Below are positions 1-8,373 of a DNA stretch of 24,567 nucleotides, piece after piece. The notes under the pieces were generated by a model. The model made no database searches, was not told the DNA's origin, and saw only the letters and a list, made by a program, of their open reading frames with translations. Made by a program: the position numbers and the translations under genes. Each line of letters begins with the position of its first letter. Positions within the stretch are counted from its first letter, which is position 1. Source of the stretch: Suttonella ornithocola (GTDB lineage: Bacteria; Pseudomonadota; Gammaproteobacteria; Cardiobacteriales; Cardiobacteriaceae); contig NZ_LWHB01000030.1 in NCBI RefSeq assembly GCF_001889065.1, positions 1-24,567 on the forward strand, in the 5' to 3' direction.

Positions 1-579
1 TACTAATGGATAAAGCTTTTGCTGCCCATTGGCATCAACCGCTACAATCGCTGCAATTTCTTTTTCAATTGGACACAGCGTTTCAATCACACTTGGCACA
101 TCCCATAATGATGACATATCGTCTGATTGGCGAATGACTTGCACGCCTTTGCCGTCATATCCGCCTTTACGCGTTTTTTGCACAAAAGGAGGGGCTATTT
201 GAATATCTGCCGCCGTTTCCGCCAAAGAAAAAGGCGCGGTTGCAATACCGTGTTGTTGATAAAATTGCTTTTGTAAACCTTTATCTTGAATAATTTCTAG
301 CACATCTGGCGATGGAACGACACGAACTCCTTGCTTTTCTAAACGGCGTAGCCCTTCTACACTCACATGCTCAATTTCAATCCCGACGACATCACAATCT
401 GCGCCAAAGACGGTAACGGTTTCTGCATCAGCAAAATCTCCGACCACAAACTCATCACATAAATGTGCACAAGGCGCATTTACCTGCGGGTCTAATACTT
501 TTACCGTATACGGATAATTTGCCGCAACTTGTAAAAACATCCGACCTAATTGACCACCACCTAAAAGACCAATTCTCAT
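1..579 (-). CDS. purK: PurK, N5-carboxyaminoimidazole ribonucleotide synthase (partial, N-terminal 193 residues)
   Basis: ATP-dependent carboxylation of aminoimidazole ribonucleotide in cytoplasmic de novo purine synthesis. The translation opens with MRIGLLGGGQLGRMF, the dinucleotide-binding-like glycine loop that starts PurK proteins, and continues with a conserved KVLDP stretch, a CDVVGIEIEHV segment and the ATP-grasp start (PFVQKTRKGGYDGKG). The reading frame is open to the window edge, so roughly the C-terminal half is missing. The ATG at 579 is preceded by GAGGAAAAG, a good ribosome binding site lying in the end of tsaC. The gene follows tsaC by 12 nt on the same strand, so they are probably cotranscribed. 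Family identification is by recognition of the motifs. Confidence 0.93.
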   Translation of the reverse strand, partial: MRIGLLGGGQLGRMFLQVAANYPYTVKVLDPQVNAPCAHLCDEFVVGDFADAETVTVFGADCDVVGIEIEHVSVEGLRRLEKQGVRVVPSPDVLEIIQDKGLQKQFYQQHGIATAPFSLAETAADIQIAPPFVQKTRKGGYDGKGVQVIRQSDDMSSLWDVPSVIETLCPIEKEIAAIVAVDANGQQKLYPLV

Positions 580-591
580 CTTTTCCTCATA

Positions 592-1155
592 TCACTGTCT
601 AATGATTTGTTTTGTTTCCCAATCAATAATTCTGCTGGGGCGTGTTGCTTGACCAAGACTTCCTGCTATCAAAGGAAGGGTTGGAAAAATTTGTTGTACT
701 TTTTCTGCTGATTGCGCGGGCGCTTCACCGCTCAAATTTGCTGAAGTTGAAATGATGGGTTGATTGAACAATTTACATAAAGCCTGAATAATTGGATGCA
801 TGGAAATTCTTAAAGCGACTCGCCCAGTTTCCGCATCAGTCAGTTGTCGGGCAACTTTTTTGCCAGCAGGCAAAATAAACGTTGTCGGGCGTTCCTGAGA
901 AAGCGCTATCATGGCTTTTTTATCCGACAAAGATACTGCCCCTATCCAGTTTTCACATTGCGCCCAATCATTAGCCACCATAATCAATCCTTTACTTGCG
1001 GCTCGTCCCTTTAATTGCAAAATCTGATGGATAGCCTTTTCAGAAGCAGGATTACCGCCTAATCCATAAACCGCTTCTGTTGGATACGCAAAAACCGTAT
1101 CCGAAAAAAAAGCGGCTTTTATGGTTGAGCCGTCTTTTGGAAGTTGCCAAATCAT
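592..1155 (-). CDS. tsaC: TsaC/YrdC-type L-threonylcarbamoyladenylate synthase
   Basis: Makes threonylcarbamoyl-AMP from threonine, bicarbonate and ATP for the t6A37 modification of ANN-decoding tRNAs. The YrdC fold is shown by AYPTEAVYGLG near the N-terminus, the LKGR basic motif followed by KGLIMVA, and STSANLSGEAP in the C-terminal half. From the start chosen here the protein is 187 residues, close to the approximately 190 of the E. coli protein. An ATG 18 bases further upstream (1173) is in frame, but the ATG at 1155 forms an ATGA overlap with the stop of the upstream transglycosylase gene, and the protein then begins MIWQLP, as TsaC proteins usually do. Translational coupling to the upstream gene is therefore likely. 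The stop lies 12 nt before purK. Confidence 0.9.
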   Translation of the reverse strand: MIWQLPKDGSTIKAAFFSDTVFAYPTEAVYGLGGNPASEKAIHQILQLKGRAASKGLIMVANDWAQCENWIGAVSLSDKKAMIALSQERPTTFILPAGKKVARQLTDAETGRVALRISMHPIIQALCKLFNQPIISTSANLSGEAPAQSAEKVQQIFPTLPLIAGSLGQATRPSRIIDWETKQIIRQ

Positions 1156-1790
1156 TGAGCAACTATCGGGCAATCTAATAACTGCGCTTGATACATTGCA
1201 GCACGGTCAAGCACCTTATCAGAAATGGTTAATAACCACGGTTTACCTAAAAATGAACCTCTCTCAAAACCACCCATGCCTTCGTGATAAGCTAAATATT
1301 GATTTTTGACGTCATTTAATGCCACCCCATTACGCTTCTCGTTCTGCGTGGCATAAAACCCCATAAAATCTACCGCATCATCAAAACGCTCTCGGCTTCC
1401 GCCTTTGTTGCCAGTTTTTAAAATATACCAATCCCAAGACTCATCTTTCACTTGCGCATAACCATACGCTCTTGATGTGCTCATTGCAGTAGGATTAAAG
1501 CGAGATTCCTGATGCAAAAATGCCAACACATACCAAGGCTCAACGCCCCATTTCGCGCGGGTTTGTCCCAAAGCCAAGCGCCAATGCGGACGATTATCCA
1601 GCAACGCACAAGCATCTTCTTGTAAACTTTCTGGCGGTTGTATTTCGCCATTAAACCGAGCATCATCATGGGTCGGTAGCCAATGCCGTGTACTGACTTG
1701 TGGCGCTTGGTTGGGCAATGAACCCGAACCAGAACAAGCTGTTAACACACACAAACTCACGCCCAGCAAAAACCCTGTCTTCATGCGCAT
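1152..1790 (-). CDS. SLT-type lytic transglycosylase lipoprotein
   Basis: Predicted periplasmic membrane-anchored enzyme that cleaves peptidoglycan glycan strands with formation of 1,6-anhydro ends. Residues 1-19 form a lipoprotein signal peptide ending in the lipobox LTAC with Cys19 as the lipidated residue. A goose-type lysozyme/SLT domain follows: the catalytic glutamate is E95 in FLHQESRFNP, then AYGYAQV (109-114 region) and YLAYHEGMGG (165-174). The length of 212 residues suits a single SLT domain with little else. An alternative start at Met3 cannot be excluded. The gene heads the minus-strand run with tsaC and purK and is divergent from glnS with only 76 bp between the start codons. 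I do not assign a specific mlt symbol. Confidence 0.82.
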   Translation of the reverse strand: MRMKTGFLLGVSLCVLTACSGSGSLPNQAPQVSTRHWLPTHDDARFNGEIQPPESLQEDACALLDNRPHWRLALGQTRAKWGVEPWYVLAFLHQESRFNPTAMSTSRAYGYAQVKDESWDWYILKTGNKGGSRERFDDAVDFMGFYATQNEKRNGVALNDVKNQYLAYHEGMGGFERGSFLGKPWLLTISDKVLDRAAMYQAQLLDCPIVAQ

Positions 1791-1805
1791 TCCCTTCTAC
1801 AAATC

Positions 1806-1814
1806 TGATAGAAT
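1806..1814 (+). promoter_or_regulatory. Possible extended -10 element for glnS
   Basis: TGATAGAAT in the 76-bp divergent gap matches an extended -10 (TGn followed by TAGAAT). No convincing -35 box is visible 17 bases upstream. Transcription would start around 1820, leaving a 45-nt leader before the glnS ATG. This is a weak, sequence-only call. Confidence 0.3.
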
Positions 1815-1866
1815 GACGCATTTTAACATTCTGCGCAAAAAGCACGAGACCTTTTAAGAGACATCC

Positions 1867-3522
1867 ATGAGTAACACTGAAACCTCTCCACAAGCGGCTA
1901 ACTTTATCCGCAATATTATTCAAGAAGACCTTAAACATCATAAAAATAACGGCAAAGTCCAAACCCGTTTTCCACCAGAGCCTAACGGCTACTTACATCT
2001 TGGGCACGTCAAATCTATCTGTCTAAATTTCGGGATGGCAGAAGAATTTAGCGGACAGTGCAACCTACGATTTGATGACACCAACCCTGAGAAAGAAAAT
2101 CTCGAATACATGGAAAACATCAAAAAAGATGTACAATGGTTAGGCTTTGAGTGGCAACATCTTCGCCATGCAAGCGACTACTTTCCACAGCTGCTTGCTT
2201 ACGCCTTTCAGCTCATTGACCAAGGCGATGCCTATGTCGATAGCCAAAATGCTGAACAAATTCGCGAAAATCGCGGTACGCTAACCGAACCGGGAAAAAA
2301 TAGTCCTTATCGTGGCCGTAGTCCTGAAGAAAATCGCGCGCTCTTTGAAGAAATGATTGAAGGAAAATATCCCGACGGTGCGCATGTGTTACGTGCAAAA
2401 ATTGACATGGCAAGTCCTAATATCAATATGCGCGACCCAGTCATTTACCGTATTCGTCATGCCGCACATTTCCATGCCGGCGATAGCTGGAAAGTCTATC
2501 CAATGTATGACTACACCCATTGTTTATCAGATATGATTGAAGGCATTACGCATAGCCTATGTACCCTAGAATTTGAAGACCATCGCCCACTATATGATTG
2601 GGTACTAGACAAACTCAATACCCCTTGCCATCCACAACAAATTGAATTTTCACGACTCAACTTAGAATACACCGCCTTATCTAAGCGTCGTCTCATTCAA
2701 TTAGTCCAAGAAAAACACGTCAACGGTTGGGATGACCCAAGAATGCCAACCATTGCAGGACTTCGCCGTCGCGGCATCCCAGCGAAAGGGTTACGCGAAT
2801 TTTGCAAAAAAATTGGCATTAGTAAAGCCGATGGCACCATTGAAATGAGCTACTTCGAAAACGTCATCCGCGATACCTTAAATCAAGACGCCGCTCGTCG
2901 AATGGTTGTGCTCAATCCACTAAAAGTTACCATCACTTCCTTATCTAATGATTTTGAAGAACACTATCAATTACCAAATCATCCGCAAAATCCAGAGATG
3001 GGCACAAGAGAAGTCCCATTCTCCAATACCCTCTATATTGAACAAGAAGACTTCAGCGAAAACCCGCCGAAAAAATGGAAACGCTTAGCGCCCGGCGAAT
3101 CTGTCCGCCTACGTGGTTCATACGTCATTACCTGCGAAGAAGTGATTAAAGACGATGTCGGTAACATCATTGAACTAAAATGTCGTCATGACCCAGCAAC
3201 CCTTGGTAAAAACCCTGAAGGTTACAAGCCAAACGGCGTTATCCATTGGGTATCAGCCAAACATGCTGAACCGACTGAAATCAGACAATACGGATTGCTC
3301 TTTACTCAAGCCAATCCAATGGCTGCCGAACATTTCTTAGATACCATCAATCCAGAGTCCCTTCACATTCTCAACCATGCCTATGCCGAACCTGCGGTGC
3401 GTGCAGAAGCAGGTACCGTTTATCAGCTAGAACGTCAAGGCTATTACGCCGTTGATTCAGATACCCAAGCCGATAAACTTGTACTTAACCTAACCGTCGG
3501 ACTCCGCGATAGCTGGAAATAA
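1867..3522 (+). CDS. glnS: Glutaminyl-tRNA synthetase
   Basis: Charges tRNA-Gln with glutamine in the cytoplasm. It is a class I synthetase: the HIGH box is seen as PPEPNGYLHLGHVKS (HLGH at 44-47), with RFDDTNPEKE soon after, which is characteristic of the GlnRS/GluRS group. The KMSKS-like loop is ALSKRR at about 270-275, in the form used by GlnRS. The C-terminal part carries the two-barrel anticodon-binding region. At 551 residues it matches the E. coli enzyme (about 554). The presence of GlnRS fits a gammaproteobacterium. The gene is followed immediately by its own terminator hairpin, so mfd is probably a separate transcription unit or depends on readthrough. Confidence 0.97.
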   Translation: MSNTETSPQAANFIRNIIQEDLKHHKNNGKVQTRFPPEPNGYLHLGHVKSICLNFGMAEEFSGQCNLRFDDTNPEKENLEYMENIKKDVQWLGFEWQHLRHASDYFPQLLAYAFQLIDQGDAYVDSQNAEQIRENRGTLTEPGKNSPYRGRSPEENRALFEEMIEGKYPDGAHVLRAKIDMASPNINMRDPVIYRIRHAAHFHAGDSWKVYPMYDYTHCLSDMIEGITHSLCTLEFEDHRPLYDWVLDKLNTPCHPQQIEFSRLNLEYTALSKRRLIQLVQEKHVNGWDDPRMPTIAGLRRRGIPAKGLREFCKKIGISKADGTIEMSYFENVIRDTLNQDAARRMVVLNPLKVTITSLSNDFEEHYQLPNHPQNPEMGTREVPFSNTLYIEQEDFSENPPKKWKRLAPGESVRLRGSYVITCEEVIKDDVGNIIELKCRHDPATLGKNPEGYKPNGVIHWVSAKHAEPTEIRQYGLLFTQANPMAAEHFLDTINPESLHILNHAYAEPAVRAEAGTVYQLERQGYYAVDSDTQADKLVLNLTVGLRDSWK

Positions 3523-3530
3523 CCTCAATC

Positions 3531-3562
3531 AGCGTAAATGGTTTTGCCATTTACGCTTTTCT
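3531..3562 (+). terminator. Rho-independent terminator of glnS
   Basis: A perfect 11-bp stem, AGCGTAAATGG (3531-3541) with CCATTTACGCT (3547-3557), has a TTTTG loop and is followed by TTTCT, giving a TTTT run at 3557-3560. It begins 8 bases after the glnS stop. An in-frame ATG at 3538 that would lengthen mfd lies inside the left arm. Confidence 0.85.
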
Positions 3563-3579
3563 ACCGTCTTAAAATCCTT

Positions 3580-6500
3580 ATGAGCCATAGTATTTACCAA
3601 CATCTTGCCTATAACCTTGCAAAACAACTGCCTAAAAAAAATGTCGCCTTAGTGGTAACGCCTGATGCCTTATGGGCACAATATCTCTACCAAATGCTAA
3701 AATTCTGGCTCAACAGCAGTGAAAATCTCTACTGGTTTTCCGACTGGGAAACCTTACCTTATGACCCTTATCCGCCACATCCCGACCTCGTATCCGAACG
3801 CTTGCGCGTCCTTGCTGAATTGCCCACTCGCCAAAACGGCATCCTAATTACCAGCGCAGCCGCGCTTTCACAACGCCTTTGTCCGCAAACACATTTAGAC
3901 AAATACGGCATTCACCTTTCCATTGGGGATATCTTGCCACAGAAAGACCTTGTCGAACGTCTTATCCAAGCCGGCTATCAAAACAATCCTATCATCAAAG
4001 AAAAAGGCGAATACGGCGTCCGCGGTAACGTATTAGACCTTTTCCCCATGGGCGCATCAGACCCCATTCGCTTAGAATGGCTAGACGATGAAATCGACAC
4101 CATTCGAACCTTTGCGATTGACACCCATCTCACCATCAGCAAACTAAGCCGTATCAGCTTACTTCCTGCGCGAGAAATCGACCTCTCCGACGCAGGTCGC
4201 ACTTGCTTTCGCCAAAGCGCGCGTGCGCAACTAGGCGCAAAAATAGAAAATAGCGGTATATATGAGAGCGTCAGCAGTAATCGACCTACTCAAGGACTAG
4301 AATACTATCTCCCACTCTTTTTTGATGAAACTGCTACCCTATTTGATTACCTTCCTAAAAATACCGTCCTGATTCCAACCGAATCTCCCGAAGCAGCGCT
4401 TGAACAACATGTAGACTATTGCCAAAAACGCTACCAACGGCTGAATACCCTAAGAGAACAAACCCTACTTTCCCCTGATAAACTGTGGTTATCCGCCGAA
4501 AGCACGCTAAACGCGCTTAACGCCCTGCCCACACACAACATTAAAAACCACTGTGAACCCTTATTACTAGAAGGCGATGCAGACGCTCGTGAAGCCCAAT
4601 GGTTAGACACCATCCAAAACCATTCACACGTTGCCTTGCACTTTTCAGGTAACGGCATTCGAGAACACTGGTTTGAACGCTTACACAAAGCCAACCGTAG
4701 TGCTGAAATTGCCGAACACTACCAACCCTTGAGCGATGCTCGCCTACTGCTCTATCGCTCACCACTGCAATATAACTTTCAAGCAGACGGCATTGTTCAC
4801 CTTGCCGAAAACACTCTGCAAAGCACCCCTGAAACGCCTAACTATCGCCAAACTCGCCAAAAACACGCTGGCGAGCTCATTCAAAGCCTACAAGATCTGC
4901 ACATTGGTGACCCTGTTGTGCATATTGATTATGGCGTTGGGCGCTACCAAGGCTTAGAAACCATTGGCGATGAAGAAATGCTCGCTATTGAATACGCAAA
5001 ATCCGCCAAACTCTACGTTGCCATTACCGACCTAGACCTCATCAACAAATACAGCGGTGGAAGCCCAGAAAACGCGCCCTTACACGAACTCGGCGGAAAA
5101 GTGTGGCAAAACGCTAAACGCAAAATCAAACAAAGCGTTAACGATACCGCTGCTGAACTGCTTGCCATCTATGCCGCAAGAGAAGCCGCTGAAGGACATG
5201 CCATCAATATTGATCATCCTGCGCTAATTGACCTTCACAACAGCTTTCACTACGAAGAAACCCCCGACCAGAAAAGCGCAATCAACGCTGTCTTACACGA
5301 CCTCTCTATTGCTCGCCCCATGGATAGAATCGTTTGTGGTGACGTTGGCTTTGGCAAAACCGAAGTCGCTATTCGTGCGGCTTATGCGACTGTTCTTGCA
5401 GGACAGCAAGTAGCGCTTATCGCACCCACCACCCTACTCGCTGACCAGCACTACCATAACTTTGCTGACCGCTTTGCCGAACTTGCCGTACAAATTGACA
5501 GTATCAGCCGTTTCAAAACCTCAGCTGAGCAAAAACACTCTCTAGAACAACTCAAAAACGGACAAACCGATATCATTATTGGTACTCATCGACTTCTGCA
5601 AAAAGACGTTACCTTTCATAACCTAGGACTCGTTATCATTGATGAAGAACAGCGCTTTGGTGTTCGCCATAAAGAAAAACTCAAAAACCTACGCACTGAT
5701 GTTAACTTGCTTACCCTTACCGCCACGCCCATTCCACGCACGCTAAACCTTGCGCTCACAGGATTACGCGACCTATCCATCATTGCCACCCCACCGGCTG
5801 GACGACAATCCGTTCAAACCATCCTCTGCGACTGGGATTTAGCGACGATTGAAGAAGCCTGCCGGCGAGAACTTTCTCGAGGCGGACAAATCTTTTTCCT
5901 CCATAACGATGTGGCTAGCATTGACCGGATTGCTCGCACCTTACAAGAATGCTTACCCGATGTGCGTATCGCCGTTGCGCATGGACAAATGCGCGAACGC
6001 GAACTAGAAACCATCATGCAAGCCTTCTATAACCGACATTACGACATCCTGATTGCCACCACCATTATCGAAAGCGGTATCGACATCCCCAATGCCAACA
6101 CCATTCTCATTAACCGTGCTGACAAACTGGGATTAGCGCAGCTTCATCAACTTAGAGGTCGCGTGGGACGAAGCCATCACCAAGCCTATGCTTACCTCAT
6201 TACCCCTGCGCTTTCCACCCTCAACAAGGATGCCCAACGTCGCTTAGATGCCTTTACCACACTTGATAGCCTTGGTGCTGGTTTCCTACTTGCTAGTCAA
6301 GACCTTGAAATTCGTGGCGCAGGTGAAATCCTCGGCGATGAACAAAGCGGACAAATCCAACAAATTGGCATGAGCTACTATCTTGACCTATTAGACCGAG
6401 CCACTGCCGCTATCAAACGTGGCGAAATGCTTAACCCAGAAGCTGACGATCCAAGCCCAATAGAAATTGACCTTGGCGAACCAACTTTACTCCCTGCTGA

Positions 6501-6891
6501 TTACATTCACGATCCACAATTGCGTCTTGACTTTTATCAACGCCTTGCCCGCGCGAAAAACACCACAACCTTACGCGAACTACAAATCGAACTCATTGAC
6601 CGCTTTGGCACCTTACCGGAACCTGCCAAAGCCTTATTAGAAACCACTCGACTCAAACAACGCGCTACTCAAATTGGCATTGAAAAAATCACCTTAAGCC
6701 CTACCGCTATTGACATCCAATTCCAAGCAGATGCAGCCATTGAACCAGATAAACTGTTCGCCCTGTTACAAAACGAACCACATCACTACAAAATGCTTAG
6801 CCCAACGTCTATTAGCCTACGTCAAAAAATGCTTACCTTAAGCGATCGATTAGCACACTTACATCAATTTTTAGATAGCATTTGCAAATAA
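3580..6891 (+). CDS. mfd: Mfd, transcription-repair coupling factor
   Basis: A DNA translocase that removes RNA polymerase stalled at lesions and recruits UvrA. It is a cytoplasmic protein of 1103 residues from this start (E. coli 1148). Order of domains: UvrB-like module (about 1-330, with YDPYPPHPDLVSERLRVL), RNA polymerase interaction domain near 440-510 (DPVVHIDYGVGRYQG), then the RecG-like helicase with Walker A GDVGFGKT (587-594), the DEEQ box at 688-691, and the TRG motif LRGRVGRSHHQAYAYL from 858. The C-terminal D7 domain that binds the UvrB-like module follows. The start at 3580 (MSHSIYQ) is preferred over the ATG at 3538, because the latter sits in the glnS terminator stem. The frame is intact over 3.3 kb. 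Confidence 0.96.
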   Translation: MSHSIYQHLAYNLAKQLPKKNVALVVTPDALWAQYLYQMLKFWLNSSENLYWFSDWETLPYDPYPPHPDLVSERLRVLAELPTRQNGILITSAAALSQRLCPQTHLDKYGIHLSIGDILPQKDLVERLIQAGYQNNPIIKEKGEYGVRGNVLDLFPMGASDPIRLEWLDDEIDTIRTFAIDTHLTISKLSRISLLPAREIDLSDAGRTCFRQSARAQLGAKIENSGIYESVSSNRPTQGLEYYLPLFFDETATLFDYLPKNTVLIPTESPEAALEQHVDYCQKRYQRLNTLREQTLLSPDKLWLSAESTLNALNALPTHNIKNHCEPLLLEGDADAREAQWLDTIQNHSHVALHFSGNGIREHWFERLHKANRSAEIAEHYQPLSDARLLLYRSPLQYNFQADGIVHLAENTLQSTPETPNYRQTRQKHAGELIQSLQDLHIGDPVVHIDYGVGRYQGLETIGDEEMLAIEYAKSAKLYVAITDLDLINKYSGGSPENAPLHELGGKVWQNAKRKIKQSVNDTAAELLAIYAAREAAEGHAINIDHPALIDLHNSFHYEETPDQKSAINAVLHDLSIARPMDRIVCGDVGFGKTEVAIRAAYATVLAGQQVALIAPTTLLADQHYHNFADRFAELAVQIDSISRFKTSAEQKHSLEQLKNGQTDIIIGTHRLLQKDVTFHNLGLVIIDEEQRFGVRHKEKLKNLRTDVNLLTLTATPIPRTLNLALTGLRDLSIIATPPAGRQSVQTILCDWDLATIEEACRRELSRGGQIFFLHNDVASIDRIARTLQECLPDVRIAVAHGQMRERELETIMQAFYNRHYDILIATTIIESGIDIPNANTILINRADKLGLAQLHQLRGRVGRSHHQAYAYLITPALSTLNKDAQRRLDAFTTLDSLGAGFLLASQDLEIRGAGEILGDEQSGQIQQIGMSYYLDLLDRATAAIKRGEMLNPEADDPSPIEIDLGEPTLLPADYIHDPQLRLDFYQRLARAKNTTTLRELQIELIDRFGTLPEPAKALLETTRLKQRATQIGIEKITLSPTAIDIQFQADAAIEPDKLFALLQNEPHHYKMLSPTSISLRQKMLTLSDRLAHLHQFLDSICK

Positions 6892-7004
6892 GACAAAAAA
6901 TCAACCCATTTAAATCTTCATTAACCTGATAGAAAATCTCTCTTCTCGCATAGATTTTTATAATTTCTCAATCAAAATAATTTAAATAGGTCGTTTTTTA
7001 TACT

Positions 7005-7039
7005 ATGATTAAATAGGATAAACAATCTCGTTTAATCAT
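7005..7039. promoter_or_regulatory. Inverted repeat upstream of the cmr operon
   Basis: ATGATTAAA (7005-7013) and TTTAATCAT (7031-7039) form a perfect 9-bp inverted repeat around a 17-base centre, in the 216-bp AT-rich gap between mfd and cmr1. TATACT (6999-7004), a possible -10 hexamer, directly precedes the left arm, so the site could be an operator overlapping the transcription start. Two further AATCAT units follow at 7045 and 7053. No good -35 box is visible. Function is inferred only from position. Confidence 0.35.
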
Positions 7040-7107
7040 AATTCAATCATCTAATCATCAAAATCTAACACTCTTTTAATTACTTCTTATTTTTAGAGGA
7101 GAGCTAA

Positions 7108-8373
7108 ATGGAGTCTTACCAACTCAAATTGCCAGATACCATCACGGCAACTTTTGACGTACTCACGCCAATGTTTATTGGTGACGGACAACAAAACCCC
7201 ACCATGATTTTCCCGCAATCAATAAAAGGTGCTTTACGCTTTTGGTGGCGGGCGTTGCAATGGTCGCGATGTATCAAGGAAAAATCCGATCCCAAAGAGG
7301 CATTGCGTTTATTGCATAGCGAAGAGGCACGGTTGTTTGGCAACATTAGTGGTGAAGCAAAAACACATCAAGCGGCAAGTATTGCTATTCACAGTATTTC
7401 CACTTCTTTAACTCATACGGAAAAAAAGAAAATCCATCAAGAATTAAAAAAAAGAGAAGCAGCCAGATATTTGGGTTATGGCGTTGTAGAAAGTTTTACA
7501 AACGCAGAACAAACTTCTATACAAGGTCGCCTCACTCGAGGGTGTATCAATCACAATCAATCCTTTGAAGTGATTTTCTCCAGTTCTAAGGAAGAAGATT
7601 TAAAAGCGATTATTCCGGCGATTAAACTCTTAGGTTTATTAGGCGGATTAGGCGCTAAAGCCCGTAAAGGTTTTGGTAGTATTCAACTGGCTTCATTAAG
7701 GGGTCAAGAAAATTGGACATTTCCGAAAAGTTTAGAAGACTATCAAAAAACACTTGCCCAATTATTAGAAGGAATCACTACAAAAGCATTACCGCCGTTT
7801 ACCGCTTTTTCTAAGCAAAGTCTAATCATTACCACAGATTTTGCAGACAACGCGTTTTCCGTGTTAGAAAACTATGGAAAAGCGATGATGTGCTATCGCA
7901 GCTGGGGCAGAAAACCGCGTAATAAAGATGAACACATCGTTTTAGGCGAACTTTCTGAGAAAAATTTCCCACAAGACCATGATTGGAGCAAAGGCGAAAC
8001 CGTCTTTAAGCGCCATTTTCCGAAATGGGATTTTAAATCCTTTCATCCAAAACGAGCAATTTTTGGCTTACCGCATAGCTATGGCAAATATATCCATGTG
8101 GGCAGAGTCTTAAAAGAAAAAAGCAGAAATGAAAAAGTCGGCAGACGCGCTTCACCGCTATTTTTCCATGTCTGCAAACTGGATAATTGCTATTTGGGCA
8201 TTGCTTTGCTACTGCCCGCTCAATTCCTACCCGCTAAAGAAAAAGTCTCAGCGAATGGATTATTGGTTGCGCAGCAATTTGATTGGTCAGTATTAAAAGA
8301 AAACTTTTTATTAGACACAAACCGCTTTCCCCAAAGCACTATTGTATTTCCCAGTGTAGGAGCATCGGCATGA
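7108..8373 (+). CDS. cmr1: Cmr1, type III-B CRISPR RAMP protein
   Basis: A RAMP-superfamily subunit of the Cmr complex, located at the end of the complex where the 3' part of the crRNA lies. The N-terminus has the family signature: FDVLTPMFIGDG followed by FPQSIKGALRFWWRAL (36-50), and EEARLFGN comes after it. The glycine-rich stretch LGLLGGLGAKARKGFGS at about 172-188 is the RAMP G-rich loop. At 421 residues it fits a two-RAMP Cmr1. A strong Shine-Dalgarno, GAGGAG, lies 7 bases before the ATG, the best one in the locus, as expected for the first gene of an operon. The stop overlaps the cmr2 start by ATGA (8370-8373). The frame is intact. Confidence 0.93.
   Translation: MESYQLKLPDTITATFDVLTPMFIGDGQQNPTMIFPQSIKGALRFWWRALQWSRCIKEKSDPKEALRLLHSEEARLFGNISGEAKTHQAASIAIHSISTSLTHTEKKKIHQELKKREAARYLGYGVVESFTNAEQTSIQGRLTRGCINHNQSFEVIFSSSKEEDLKAIIPAIKLLGLLGGLGAKARKGFGSIQLASLRGQENWTFPKSLEDYQKTLAQLLEGITTKALPPFTAFSKQSLIITTDFADNAFSVLENYGKAMMCYRSWGRKPRNKDEHIVLGELSEKNFPQDHDWSKGETVFKRHFPKWDFKSFHPKRAIFGLPHSYGKYIHVGRVLKEKSRNEKVGRRASPLFFHVCKLDNCYLGIALLLPAQFLPAKEKVSANGLLVAQQFDWSVLKENFLLDTNRFPQSTIVFPSVGASA

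Noticed and set aside
3538..3579. Earlier in-frame ATG for mfd
   Set aside because: It lies inside the stem of the glnS terminator and adds 14 residues without family similarity; 3580 gives the normal start.
4431..6017. Several antisense open frames of 60-90 codons within mfd, and similar ones in amaB and the cmr genes
   Set aside because: They are shadows of strongly coding sequence, without ribosome binding sites or recognisable domains.
8283..8369. Earlier in-frame start for cmr2
   Set aside because: It is fully inside cmr1; the Cmr2 family begins at MTQYFHFTLG with an ATGA overlap.
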